Source of the DNA: Prinia subflava | Lineage: Eukaryota; Chordata; Aves; Passeriformes; Cisticolidae | Assembly: GCF_021018805.1 (NCBI RefSeq) | Contig: NC_086258.1 | Span: forward strand, 18,630,692 to 18,694,691 | Length of the DNA stretch: 64,000 nucleotides | Reading direction: 5' to 3' | Shown: in pieces, positions 1-19,229 of the stretch | Layout of the letters: each line of letters opens with the position of its first letter | How positions within the stretch are numbered: position 1 is the first letter of the stretch | Translations under genes and position numbers: made by a program | The notes under the pieces: generated by a model | What the model saw: only the letters and a program-made list of their open reading frames with translations | The model's database searches: none | What the model was told of the DNA's origin: nothing

Positions 1-86
1 CTTTGTCTGCACCAAAGGAATGCAGGGGAATGTGGGTGCTCTTCAGGTTCCATTTGTAGAGCAGAGCCTCGATAGACCAGTCAGCG
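1..86 (-). CDS. METTL23: METTL23 coding exon 5, cut by window edge
   Basis: After a CCCCTCAG acceptor (complement of 87-94) the minus strand reads SADWSIEALLYKWNLK, then STHIPLHSFGADK, in phase with exon 4. It aligns with the human segment after QVR. No ATG-initiated frame exists here because it is an internal/terminal exon. It continues past position 1. Confidence 0.92.
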
Positions 87-1384
87 CTGAGGGGAGGAAA
101 GGGAGTGAAAACCTAACCCAGAGTCATCTCTGCTACAGTAACTCCAGCAGGCTGTCACCAAACTACTGCCACACAGCTGGGTTTGTACAGTTCTCTACTG
201 AACAGCAAACTGGTGATTCTTTGATTATTTTCAGATTTAGTTACCTCCAGGGTTTGCTGGGCAAATAGCAGCTGACTCACAATAAGAGCTTTTCTGAATC
301 AGAGTGGTGGTGCCACAGAGGAGTTAATGCTCGTTCACAGCTGAGACAGAAGCTAAGATTTGCGTTTTAAATATGTAAATATTTACCTTCGGACTTGGTA
401 AGTTGTCCAGAATTGAGCATGTGGGTTCTTCTCCAACAAGAAGTAAACTGTAGTTAAAATATCTTCAAAGTCTGTGTAGTTTGGGGAGATAAAGCAGTCT
501 GAGTTAGTCTCTGGATTCCAGGTGTGGATAAATCTGCCTGGTTCTATTAAATGGTAATTACAAATCAATGTGAGTGTATCTGTATGAGATATATGGCATG
601 AAGGGACTTGGATACTTACTTCATCTTCTGTTCCCACAGCTGCATTTATGACAGCTCTAAACTAGAATTACCCCCGAGTGCCAAGGTCAGTAGCACAGTG
701 TCACCTGACCTATTGACACTGTTCCCAGCACTGCTTGGACACAAAGTCCTTGCACTCACAAACCAAAGAGACTGAAGAGCATTAACATACCTTTGGGGTC
801 AAAAAAGACATCTGAGCCTAAAATAATATCTATGGGAGCAAGAGAGAGCAGCTCTGGCGACACGCGGCCCCAGGTGAGGCCGAGGACGGGCACATGGGGC
901 AGGCGGTTCATGAGGCAGCTGCTGCGGCACCTCTGCAGGCACTGGGGCAGCTCCTCGCTGTCCGACAGGATCACCTGGGCACCGCACCTGGCGGCCACCA
1001 CGCCGGGGAGGCTCACACCGGCACCGATCTGAAATCACAGCGTGTTCGTGGAGAGCGCGGGCGGAGCCGGACCCGCGGCTCACGAGAGGGGGTACCGGGC
1101 GGGGAGCGGGCGGTACCTCCAGCACTCGCTTGCCGGGCAGGCTCCGCCTGTGCGCCCACAGGTACTGGGCCAGGACCACGGCGCAGGGCCACACGTACAT
1201 GCCGTACTGCGAGTCCAGCACCTGCAAGGCACGGGGCGAGGCGCTGTGCCGGGGGCCCGGGAGCTCCTCCCGCCGTTCCCCGTGCCCCGGCTGCCCCCGG
1301 TACCTCGGGCACGCGCACGGCCAGCGCCTCCGGACCCTCCTCGAAGCGGTACCGCCGCGCGCGCTGCCGCCGCGGCTCCGCCAT
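1..1384 (-). CDS. METTL23: METTL23 methyltransferase gene, 5' part (five coding exons, 3' end beyond window)
   Basis: Seven-beta-strand SAM-dependent methyltransferase of the METTL21/METTL23 family. The human protein is reported to methylate histone H3 arginine 17 and to act with GABPA; that is family knowledge, not visible here. Joining 1384-1304, 1221-1117, 1028-791, 471-387 and 86-1 gives one continuous frame with GT/AG at each junction. SAM-binding motif I (E-IGAGVSLPG) straddles exons 2 and 3. The acidic LSDSEELP post-I motif and the SDVFFDP strand follow, then DFEDIL, TYQVRSADWS and IPLHSF, all close to human METTL23. The chosen start at 1384 gives MAEPRRQR and 34 residues before MYVWPCAVV, where a shorter human form begins. 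The last roughly 30 residues, stop codon and poly(A) site lie left of the window. It is divergent with JMJD6 and shares its promoter. Confidence 0.96.
387..471 (-). CDS. METTL23: METTL23 coding exon 4
   Basis: 85 nt encoding (D)FEDILTTVYFLLEKNP to TYQVR. The acceptor is ACACAG and the donor GTAAAT begins at 386. Phase 1 in and phase 2 out, matching its neighbours. Confidence 0.95.
791..1028 (-). CDS. METTL23: METTL23 coding exon 3
   Basis: 238 nt encoding IGAGVSLPGVVAARCG through to SDVFFDPK. The acceptor is TTTCAG (complement of 1029-1034) and the donor GTATGT begins at 790. It carries the glycine-rich SAM loop and the post-I acidic segment, the core of the catalytic domain. Ends in phase 1. 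Confidence 0.96.
1117..1221 (-). CDS. METTL23: METTL23 coding exon 2
   Basis: 35 codons from VLDSQYGMYVWP to LPGKRVLE. A CAG acceptor lies at 1222-1224 and a GTACCG donor at 1111-1116. Phase 0 on both sides. It contains the first helix of the fold and the residues leading into SAM motif I. Confidence 0.95.
1304..1384 (-). CDS. METTL23: METTL23 coding exon 1
   Basis: 27 codons from the ATG (complement of 1382-1384) to VRVPE, with a GTACCG donor immediately downstream on the minus strand. Splice phase 0. Confidence 0.93.
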
Positions 1385-1451
1385 GCGCCAATCGCGGGCC
1401 GACACGTATTGGCGCCAGGCCGCGCCGGCCAATCGGCGCCTCCTCCCGCCG

Positions 1452-1459
1452 TGACGTCA
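1452..1459. promoter_or_regulatory. CRE (TGACGTCA) upstream of METTL23
   Basis: Perfect palindromic CREB/ATF site 68 bp upstream of the METTL23 start codon, embedded in GTGACGTCAC. Its position near the CCAAT cluster at 1388-1433 suggests a METTL23-side core promoter. Confidence 0.7.
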
Positions 1460-1626
1460 CGCGGAGCGCCGCCGCGGGCGCTGATGGCGATGAGCCGCTC
1501 GCCCAGCCGCGGCCTCCCCCGGGGGCCGCGGTTAGACCGGGCCGCTCCCACCCGCGCCGCTGCCCCGGCGGGGAGGGGCGGGCCTCTCCCCGGGCCGCTT
1601 CCCAGAGAAGGGAGGAAACCGGGTGA

Positions 1627-8781
<7,155 letters not shown>

Positions 8782-9015
8782 CCCGGGGCAGCTGGTGGCT
8801 TTACACAAGGACAGTAGGGAAAGCTGGCACACTGCAGAGAGGGGATTCCTCAGGAGACAGGGATGCAGAGCAAGGGATTCCTTACAGGATATAAAGCTGT
8901 TGACCAGTGGTGTCTTCCCTCCATTAATTATTTTAATTGTTACAAAACTAAGATTATTGATGTTTTTTTAAAAACCAGGGGTTTTATTTAATAAACAGTC
9001 TTACTACTTTTCCTA
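8782..9015 (+). other. JMJD6: JMJD6 3' UTR
   Basis: About 230 bp from the stop codon to just past a consensus AATAAA at 8990-8995, followed by a T-rich stretch. This is the shortest supported 3' UTR. Use of later sites cannot be excluded. Confidence 0.75.
8990..8995 (+). promoter_or_regulatory. JMJD6: Poly(A) signal of JMJD6
   Basis: Consensus AATAAA 209 bp after the stop codon, followed within about 20-30 bp by TTTTCC and TTGTCTC (U/GU-rich). Confidence 0.75.
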
Positions 9016-11029
9016 GTTGTCTCTTTTAATAGATGAAAGGATTTTATCTTCGTTTAATGGGAGAGGTGGGATGTTTTAACTGCTCTTCAGAGAGCACAAA
9101 TGAATAGTGAACAGTTAAAAATGAGGAATGATCAGGCAGCACTTAGGTTTCACTGTCTTGTTCAAACAGAAAACCTTCAAGTAGTTGTATGATTTCTCTT
9201 ACTGGACTATTTCAATTTGTTCCACTGCTTTATCTTTTAAAGGCAAAATTCATCCTAAATTCCAAATGCCTGTGTTTACATTTAGAATAAATAAATAAAT
9301 ACATAAATATCAAGCAAGTTTCAGTCAGTGTGGAAGGAGGCAACATTAATATTGCAAAATCAAGGACAGATATGCTTAGGGTAAAGTTGCTGAGGAAAGC
9401 AGTTCTCTGGACAGGTTAAAAAAAGTGGAACACTGGGAATCTGGGAGCATACTGCAGGGAAGAACTTAAACATTCTTTGCTAAATGAAGCATTTTTCTCA
9501 TATAGCAGAGGCTTGCCAAAATTCTTAAGCAAATTCCTTGCAGCTTGGTTAACCAGTGCTGCTGGAATTGGCTGCCTGCCTGCATCAGAGGCCTGGCCAG
9601 CTCTTGAGCTCTTGGATGCTCCAGGTTTGGCATGGATGCAAGTGCTGTGGTGGCTTGGTGTGTGCCTTGCTGAAGGTGTGCAGCAGTCATTTACCTGAGG
9701 AAGTCCATATTCAAGCATGATTCCAGCCTGACTTCCCAGTGTGGGGACTGCCTGAAGACCTGTGTGCTCCTGTAGATTGCTTTCTTGTTTCCAGCAGTTG
9801 CTCATAACTGAATACAGTTGAATTACAAGTACAGAGCATCATTAAAAGTTGGAGAGAACTGTAATGACTGCTTGTTTTGCCCTGGAGGTTTCCACAATTT
9901 GCTTGTTATGACATTGTCATATCCCATTTTGGCAGCCAGTGTGACTTCAGGCAGGGAATGAGCAGCAGGAAAGAACAAACTTTAATGCAGACCCTGGTTT
10001 AAAAAGAAAGCTGAAAAAATGCAGATCACGATGCAGATCTGTTCTTCTGAAAAACCCATGCATTTTTAAATTATATGCCATTCAAATTTTGAAATGAATA
10101 CCCTAAATATTAAAAAATTTGCACCTTGCCTAGAACATTTGCTTTCTGGGTTTCACAGTTCTTCCTCCTGTGCATTGATTGTTTCACTCTGTGAGGGTGG
10201 GTAGGAGTTCTGTTCCAGCTGTGTGATGGCTTTAGTTGCTAGAAACACTTCCAAAGATGAAATCTTAACCCTGCTCGTACAATGCTGGAGGAAGAATAAG
10301 CCTGAGATTTAATCTGCATGCTGGGATCTTGTGCCCTGATACCAGGGGAATGCTCAAAGGCAGTTGTACCTTTTTTTGACAGGATTAGGGAATCTTGTGG
10401 AGGCCGCAGCTACCCCTGAACGATAACACCACGTGCCCAGAGGCAGCTGCCCATCGAAGCTCCGTTAGCAGCCAGCCAGCTCTCTTCTACCCCCTTCTGC
10501 TTCTATTTCTCATACTCCTTAAGTTTTTGTCACTCTTCCTCGATCCAGACACCTTTGTTGCGTGCTGTCCAAGATTGGCTCCTGAGTAACCTGCAGGGGA
10601 CTGCCCTGACCGCGTCCTTTGTGCAATGCTTTGTCCCCTCTGCGCCCCGGGTGAGTGCACTATAACCCAGCTGTGGGTAAGGACATGCCAAGTATTTAAT
10701 GGGTCATGGAAATGGCAAGGAAGACAACGGTCAGTTTTTAAAGAACTCTTTTTAAAACCAGCAGGTAAATGTAAAAACCTGCCTTGTTTTGACACTGTCG
10801 TATGTTTACATGTTGTCCTGTACACTTGAGGAAAGGAACAGCAGCTCTTTTGGCCTCTCAGAACGTCCGGTGGATCTCTCACCAGAATTTCAGGAAGAAC
10901 AAGGAAGAAATGAGCCTCTGCAAGAACTGAGCTGTGGAAAATGAGTCCTTGGATCTTACCCTGCTGCAGGAGGACATTGCTGTCAGGGCTGGCGTTCTTC
11001 CCAGGTGTGTGTCTCAGAAAATCCTGTAA
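9016..11029. other. Intergenic sequence, JMJD6 to CR1 remnant
   Basis: No gene-like signal. A short AAAT-rich microsatellite lies at about 9285-9308. The remainder is unique-looking A/T-rich DNA. Confidence 0.7.
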
Positions 11030-12965
11030 TACAGGCACTTGGAAAGAACCCACCAGGATCATCGAGGTAACTCCTGGCCCTGCACAGAAACCAAGAGCCC
11101 CACCCTGTGCCCAAGAGCATTGTCCAAACACTTCATGGACTCAGACAGGCTCAGTGTTGTGACCACTGCCCTGGGGAGCCTGTTCCAGTGCCCAGCCACC
11201 CTCTGAGTGAAAAACGTTTTCATGATATCCAACCTAAACCTGCCCTCACTCAGCTCCAGCCATTTCATTGAGTCCTGTCACTGGTCACAAGAGCGAAGAG
11301 ATCAGCACCTGCTGCTCTGCTGTCCCCTATGAGGATGCTGAAGACCCAAATGAGCTGTGACCTCAGTCTCCTGCAGGCTGAACAGACCAAGTGGCCTCAG
11401 CCACTCCTCATACAGCTTCCCCTCCAAACCCTTCACCATCCTCACGGCCTCCTTTGGACACTCTGCAATGGCTTCATGTCTGTTAAATGTTTGGTTCCTA
11501 AAACTGCCCCCAGCACTGAAGGTGAGGCTGCCTCAGTGCAGAGCAGAGCAGGACAATGCCCTCCTTTGCCTGGCTGTCCATGCTGGGCCTGATGCCCCAG
11601 GAGAGGGTTTGCCCTCTGGCCTCCAGGGCACTGCTGACTCAGATCCAACTTGCCACCAACCAGGGCCCCCAGGTCCCTTTCCACAGCTCTGCTCTCCCTC
11701 CTCTTGTTCCCCAGTCTGTCTGCACAACCAGGAGTGCCAGACCCCAGTGCAGAACCCAGCCCTTGCCCTGTAGTTAAATTAAATTCCACACGGGGTGCAA
11801 TTGCCCATCTCTCTTAATTTGTTGAGGCCCTTCTACCCTTGAGGGAGCTGACAGCTCCTCCCAATTTAGTGTTGTTGGCAAACTTAATATTCCTTCCAGT
11901 CGTGAGTCCAAGTCATTAATGAGGATGTTGAAGAGCACAGGGATGTGGATGGAGCCCTGCAGAACCCCACTAGTGACCAGTGCCAGCCCAGTGTCACCCC
12001 AGTCACTGTCACCCTTTGTGTCCAAGCTGTGAGCCAGTTGCTCACCCATCCTGTAACACGGTTAACCAGCTGTGGGCAGGACAGTTTGTCCAGAGGGTCA
12101 CTGGGAGACACAATATCCAAAGCTTTACTGAAGTCCAAAAGGTGACATCTGCTGGCTTTCCTAGATCAGCCAGGTGGGTCACCCTGTCACAGAAGGAGAT
12201 CAGATTCAACAAGCAGGACTTTCCCTTCATGAAGCTGTGCTGGCTGTGACTGATGCCTGCATTGTCCTCCAGGTGTTTTTCAGTACTCCCAGAATCATCT
12301 TTTCCATGATTTGGCTGGGCACTGAAGTGAGGCTGACAGGCCTGTAATTTCCAGGGTCCTCCTTCTTATTCTTTAAAAATGGGACATTTGCCAGCTCCCA
12401 GTCAGCTGGAACTCCTCTGGATTCCCAAGACTGCTCAGAAATCTTTGAGAGGTCTTCAGTGACATCAGCAGCATCTTGAGGATTCTCAGATGAATCCCGT
12501 GAGGCCCCATGGATTTGTAGGCATCCATCTGCAGCAGCAGATCCTGTGGCTTGGGGGTCGACTGGGAGTTGAACATCCTGTCAGTCACAGTCCTCCAGCT
12601 CGGGGCACTGAGACCCCCTGCTCCATCATCTGTGCTGAAGACAGAGGCAAAGGAACACCAAACACTTCTGCCACGTCTCCGTTTGTGAGGTGATCATCCT
12701 CATCCTGGAACGAGCCAGTGTTATTTCTAATTCGCCTTTTGCCATTAATACATTTGAAAAAACTCTTTTTTTAATTCCACCACGGTTCTGGCCAGTTTCA
12801 TCTTCAGTTGAGCTTTGGCCACATGGATTTTCTCCCTACAGTGACAGCAGCATTTCTGTATTCTTCCCACGTCACCTGACCTTGCTTCTGCTGGGCAAAC
12901 ACCTTCCTTTTTCATCTTATTTCTGTGAGAAGATCCCTGTTCAGCCAAGGATGGGAAGGTGGTGT
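11030..12965 (-). mobile_element. CR1 LINE remnant, 5'-truncated, minus orientation
   Basis: About 1.9 kb of a decayed chicken-repeat-1 non-LTR retrotransposon. Read on the minus strand, it gives frame-broken pieces of the CR1 reverse transcriptase: a KAKAQL-like connection near 12850, DFSKALD and the thumb-like WVSNWL at about 12040-12135, VLQGSIHIPVLFNILINDLDS at about 11890-11960, and a terminal GRFRLDI...HWNRLPR piece near 11150-11240. The 3' UTR words (GGGCCAGGAGTT, then GATGATCCT on the minus strand) follow down to about 11030. Several frameshifts and stops show that it is dead. The 5' end and the endonuclease region are missing, the usual CR1 truncation. Confidence 0.9.
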
Positions 12966-15900
12966 GAATGCCCCAAGCACTGAAGCAGCTTCAGCAGAGG
13001 TGGTCACCAACCTGAAGCATCTTTTGTGGTCTGAATCTGCGTGCTTCATGCTCACACCTGAGGTGCAATACCTGAACCAGCAACAATCCATCTACTTCCA
13101 CTCCGTGTCTGTCATGGTGACAGGTAACAAAGCTGCACTAGCACCTTGTGATGAGAAACTCAAAGGAGCACGAGAATCCTGGAGTTTCTTGCACAACAAA
13201 AACTGTGGCAGGAAGAAGTCAGCATTTGCCAGTAATGCCGGTCCTTCAGGTGCAGGGGTGATGTTTAGCACAAGGCAACTGCTGAAAAACTCTGACTCTG
13301 GCACGATCACATTTGCTGGGCTTGAAACACCAAACAGTTCTGGGGCCACGGGCTTGCTCAGGCCAGTGCAGTTCACATCCCTAAATGACTTTTCCTGGAG
13401 TTTATGCATTCAGACCTTTCTGAAAGTTGCAGTGCCAATTTTAAAGGACTGAGGAAGGGGAGACGTGTTGTTTTATGCTTTTTAAAAATGCAATGTGTTG
13501 CTTGAGTCTGTGTAGATGCATTTGTATTATGCCAGGTAAAGCTCTCATCCCCAGGGGATCTTTTGGAGCTGCTGGTTTGTTATATTAGCAGGGGCTTGTG
13601 CTGGTGGTGTCTGTGTGTGGCTGAAAGTGCTGCCAGGAAATCTGAATTTCCCATGGGCTGCTTCAGTGGGTGCTCTTCTGAGCCCTAGGAGTGGGTGTAG
13701 AACTCACTTCAGCCGTTCTTTGGGAGAGGAAACCTGACAGCAGAAGTGCTGTACATGTAGTAAACACATAGCAGTGCCCAGGCACTGATGAAAGAGCAAA
13801 TTAAAGAGAGATTAAAGCCTCAACTGTGACTTTCTTAAACGTGTTGGGTTTGGTGGAACCTGGAGTGTTGCTTTTCTGGGTTCTCTGATCCATTTTTAAC
13901 CTTGTCTCTTCCTTATTTAAACACTCCTGGGCCATATCCTTTTGTACAAAGGAATCCTAAATATGTGTGTCGGGATCTCTGTTTTTGACTCTTTTGTGCC
14001 AGCCAGTTTGTGTAAGAGCAGTGTGGTGGTGGGGAAATGGAGAGAGGAAAGATTTATTGATACATTCTTTAGCTGTCTAGACTCCCAAATTTCCTGTGAT
14101 AAATAGCCAGGCATAAGCAAGCACACTTGCTCTGTAGCCACTGCAGATTCTGCCACGAGATCACTTAAAAAAATCCTCCAGCTTCTCCAACTCCTGGCAT
14201 TTCTGGCCAAGGCTGAACAGCCTGGGAGCTGCACAGTCTGTGTGTGTCCTCTCAGAGCAGGCTGCAGCTGCTGCCTTTTGGAAGAATGTGGGGCTTGGAG
14301 AGGCGAAGGCTCACAAGACTCAGCACTGTCACAGTGAGGGGAGTCCTTGGAGAGCTGTCCCTGCCCTCTCTGGTGGCTGGGCAGCACCTCAGTGAGATGC
14401 AGCTGCATTCATGTGGTTCAGTTTGTACAGTCTTAAAATCTAATGTGAAAGCCTGATAGCTGTGCTGGGAAAGCCACACCTCTGCCTCCAGAAGCACAGT
14501 GGGAAGATGCAGTGTGCAGAGCATTCTTCCACGCCTGTGAACTTTTCCATGATGTGAAATAAAGCAGTTCCAGGTGAAGCCTGTGTTGGTGTGACACCCT
14601 CACAGAAAGGCAGCGTGTTCACAACAGACTGCAGACATCACGATACCAGCAACCCTCTCCTGACTGCTCCACAGGTGAAACAGTGTCTGTGCAGGCTGCC
14701 TGGGAATCAGGACTCTGAGATCTCCAGTTCTTCCACTTTCTGGCTTCTGCCTCAGGCGCTTTGGTGAGTCTTTGAGCAGTGAGAAAAATCCCTACCTCAC
14801 AGGGCTGTTGTGAGGCTGAACTGTAACTGCTGTGTAAGATGCTTTGAAGCCATCCACCCACAAAAAGTGTTTCATTCATCCTGAGCAACCTGAGACTTCC
14901 GAGCCTGGTGGGAGCTTTTTGTAGCAGAAAACATTGGGGATGTTGTTCAACACTCTTGGCCACTCGGTGTTCTGTGGTGGCCCTTCCAGAACTCCTGTGT
15001 GGTACCTAAATTGTAGCAGAACAAGATTTTCTGTTTTCACCAGGGTTGAACTGTTGCTGTTCCATGGCCTGCTCTAAACAGGAGGTCCTGCTAGAGCAGG
15101 GTCTGTTTTTAAATAGGACTAGATGCAGTTCTCTCATCAGCGAGTCAGCTGCACTGGCCTTACAGGAATGGGGGGAGCTGCTGCTTCCCAGGCTCTCCTT
15201 TCTCCAGGCTGGGTGAGTGAGGAACAGTTAAAATCTGTGCTCCCTTTGTGCCTGGCTCTGTGCTTGAGTTGGGGAGAGTGGGCTCTGTGCTCTCATTTCT
15301 TGGGACATGTTTGTGTCTTGTTCCACCCCTGCTGCTTTTGTACTCTAGAGGCCCTGGATGCAGCTGGTCCAGCACCCTGTGGGCCCCTCATTTCCTTGAG
15401 CCCCAGAGCAGCAGCACAGCTTTGCCTCCTCTCTGGGGCTTTGGGGGCTGCTCTGTTCACAGGGATGGGCAGAGAGCCTCAGGATGGGTGTCACTGTCAC
15501 AATCCTGCCTGCTCTGGGAAAGGTGATGGGATTTGGGAGCTCTGGCTGTGCTTTAGGGCCTGGTGAAGGACACAGGCTGTGAGAGTTCAGGAGGAATGAC
15601 CCAACACTCCATCAGAACCACAAATGTGGACAAGAGACACCAGTCCCAGCATCTGTTCCCTGCACAGGTGCTGTGGGAGGAGGTGACACCAAGGAGCCTC
15701 TGGCAGACCTCTCCTTTCCAGTTTGTGTGTGCTGGCTCCAGTTTGTCTTCTCAGTTACATCAAACCTCTAAATGCTTCGAGGAAAGACAGCGCCCTCTTT
15801 CATAGTTAACTTCTCTCCTCCCCGTGTTCCCATTGTGCCTGGGAAGCGAGACTGTTGCTGAATCCAGTCTGAAATGCCTGTGTGGGCACATTGTAACAGG

Positions 15901-16446
15901 AGGTTCTTGGCATCCCTTTGTAAAGGGGGGAAGGAAAGTGTTACCCTTTCGTGTGACAGTCCCACTGTCAGCTCCAAGCCCTGCCACCCCCCTTAGCTGC
16001 TTTTATCACTGATCCAGCAGAGCTGGGATACTTGTCTTGTTCGGATGATTGTGGTTTTGCTTTTTATTTTAAATAAAATCAATTATTTTGCATTATCCTG
16101 TCACTTTTTTTTCATACTGGGATCTGAAAAACCCTTACAGGTGTGCACCTCTGTTTCCCAAAGTGCTAAATGTGTCAGGAACAACTCTGGGGATGCTTGA
16201 GGGTTTGCCCATCTGTGCTGGGGTGTGGTTTGGAAGCTGCTGGTGTTGCCCTGGCTTTGGGAGGTGAGTTTTGTTGCTAGGTTTGTTACCAGACTGCCCA
16301 GCTGCTCTTTGGCCCTGCCCTGGCCTCCCCAGTGTGTCACAAGAGGTTTCTGTGTGGTGTTTGTGGTGCCACCTCGCACTGGCAGGAGGGGGTTTCATCT
16401 TCCAGCTGTCGTGTGCTGCTTTGGGAGAGCCACCATGGTAATCAGG
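12966..16446. other. Intergenic sequence between CR1 copies
   Basis: About 3.5 kb without a recognisable gene or repeat. Open frames on both strands are short and match no family I know. Confidence 0.65.
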
Positions 16447-16876
16447 GATGGAGCACTTCTCCCATGAGGAGAGGCTGAGAGGAATGGGATTGTGCAGCCT
16501 GGAGAAAAAAACCCTCCAGGGTGATCTAATTGTAGCCTTCTGCTCCCTGGAGAGAACCTACAAGAAAAATGGAGAGAGACATTTTACAAGGGCCTGGAGT
16601 GACAGGACAAAGGGGAATGGCTTCAAACTGACAGGGAGTAAGTTTAGCTTGGATTTTAGGATGAAATTCTTCCCTGTGAGGGTGGTGAGGCCCTGGCACA
16701 GGTTGCCCAGAGCAGCTGTGGCTGCCCCTGGATCCCTGGAACTGTTCAAAGCCAGGCTGGATGGGGCTTGGAGCCACCTGGGATCACGGAAGGTGTACCT
16801 GCCCATGGCAGGGGTGGAACAAGATGAGCTTTAAGATCCTTTCCAACCCAACCCAAACTGTGATTCCATGATTCTA
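16447..16876 (+). mobile_element. CR1 LINE 3'-end fragment, plus orientation
   Basis: 430 bp with the standard CR1 3' landmarks in order: GAGGAGAGGCTGAG near 16468, a CAGCCTGGAGAA block, GGATTTTAGGATGAAATTCTT, GGTTGCCCAGAG, GATCCTTTCCAACCCAA, and the terminal GATTCCATGATTCTA octamer-type repeats at 16861-16876. It is 5'-truncated and non-coding. Confidence 0.93.
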
Positions 16877-19229
16877 AATAAACCCCACAGTGCAGAGGGG
16901 CTCTGTGGAAGGGCTGCACTCCGAGCAAGAGGTGTTTGGGGCAGAGCTGCCTCAAGGAGCCTGGCTGTGAAGTGGAGCAAGGACTGGGAAGGTGGAAAAA
17001 CTTGCATATTTTTTCAGTGAGCATTGTTGAAACCAGTAACTGTAGGTAAATAATCTGGAACAGAGTGGGACAGCAGCCCTGAGGCTTTTGAAACCTTTAT
17101 AGCAATATATTGTAAAATGAAACACCTAGAAGAGTAAATGGCTTTGTGGCAGCAGACAGGCAATTCACTCATTTCCACATAAGCCTCTGTCCTCCCCTTC
17201 CCCGACACTGCTGGAAACATTTTTCTTCTTTAGTGTCACCTTTAAAGCCATTTCTTTTTCTCCTTTCCAGTTGCCCTTCAGCAGCTCTCTCCCCGTGCCC
17301 AGCTCGCCTCCCCTGCTCGATGCACAATTAGCAAATGAGCCCCTCTCCCTGTGGATGATCCGGGTGTGTCCGTGCCTGGCATTTAACAAGCCCCAATTCC
17401 AGAAAATGCTGTGAGTTAATGGTGGCTGAAAACTGTTTACAGCCACTGTGGAAATGCTTTTAAAACTGATCCCTCTTGCTTTTCAGTCTGGAGGGGCAAT
17501 TTAGGTGCTTCAAGACAGCCTCACCATTCTTCCTCATTTGCAGGTATTGCTGGTACCTCCTGCAGTCCCCCTTGCAGTCAGGACTTGATTTATTTTTATT
17601 CCTCTTGATTTATCTACACATCTTCCTTTTTGTGACAGTTGCAATTTCATTTCAACAATGAGGATGACACACTGAGATTTTCATTGCTGCTGGGGAGCCT
17701 GTGCTGCACCTTTGCCAGTGTTCCTGCTCCCTTTCTCCAGTCTGATGCAGAAGGAAATAACTCCTGCTTTTTCTTCTGTGGCACTTGGAAAGCAAGAGAT
17801 GGAGCAGGGCTGTGCCTCCCTGCAGTGCCAGGCATGGCACTGAGCAGCTGCATGCTTTAAGGCTGGTTTGGGGTTGAATGAACAGGCTTGCTGCACATTT
17901 TTTCGTTCAAGGCACATAAAGACTCCTCTGTGGGGTTTCACCTCCTCTGGTTCTGGAGAAGTGTGGATCGAGGCAGGTAGAGCTGGCTGGGAATGTGTTC
18001 AGAGGGAAATAATCATTCCATGTCCCTTGTGGTCTCAGACCTGGTGTTTCTCACCTGTGATGTTTGAGACCGTGTATGTCCTGTCCTCCAGCAGGGGGGC
18101 CTGGAACTGGCGCCTGCCGTGGAACGAATCCATGCAGAGCAGGAGGAGGGGCAGGGCAGCAGGAGCAGCAGCGTGTCCTGCCTGTCCCAGCTGTGCTCAC
18201 AGGGAGAGGTGGGCCGGGGCTGCAGGGGAACTCTGGAATTGCTGTTCTGCTGCAGCACTGCCTTGTTTAGACCCAAGGCTGTGTCACTGCTCAGCTGTTC
18301 CACTGCAGCTGGGGCTGGAATGGCTGCCAGTATCCAGGAGCTTTTGGAATATCAGCATGGATCAGGGTGCTGTCAAGGGCAAGGCCCATTGTACTGGTTT
18401 AAGTCTTTGAAGACCCTCAACAACAACTCAGAGCGTGCCCTGGGTCAGGGATTAGATTGTAAAATCAATTAAGCTATAGGAAGAGCTGTATGGGAGAGAG
18501 CAGACGCCTCACAGGCAGAGGAGGTAGTGACAGGAGCTTAGGGAGAAGAAGGTCTAGAAACAAATACTTCATGGAGAGCTCTTGGGTTGGATCATTTATT
18601 TCGGTTGGAAGCAAGGTACAGCCATCTCCACCCCTGGGCTGAGCTCTGCCATTTGTGCATTGAACCCAAATATCCCTGAGCCAGCACACTGCCAGATGTC
18701 AAAAGGCAAATGGAAAAGCCAGCCAGGTAGGGGAATGACCTCCAAGCCTGAAGAACAGTGAGTACAGGGGCGTTTCTTGGGATAGCTTCTCATTTCTGGC
18801 AACAAGACAGAGAGGGCTGTGTTCTTTGCAAGGAAAAAGTGGTGTCCATGACTGGGAGCGTGACTGGGGCTTGCAGAAATAATCCGAGTTTGGAGCAGCT
18901 GTAAGATTGGTCTGTGCTCAGACTTTATGTGAGGGGAAAATGGGTTCTGGGAGGATCTGGGAACATAAAATCCTGTCTTTTCCCCTTGGAAACCAGCATT
19001 ACCTGACTGCACAGGGGTTTGTGGAGCCACACTTGGGTTATGGCTGAGATGCAGAGGTGGGTTTGGAGCTCAGTGGCCTCCTTGCTTTGGGTGGGAGGGA
19101 AGCAGAGGACCTTGGAACAGCACCTGCCCGTACAGCTCCCAGGCTGGCAGACACTGAGAATGTGTGGTGTGTTCGATCAGATCTTTTTTGTGCCTGTAGA
19201 AGGCCCTCCCGATGGTCCCACACCCATTC
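16877..19229. other. Intergenic sequence
   Basis: No supported gene, RNA or repeat; ordinary unique-looking sequence. Confidence 0.65.

Noticed and set aside
11774..12138. Minus-strand open frames resembling reverse transcriptase as a gene
   Set aside because: They are frame-broken parts of a CR1 LINE remnant.
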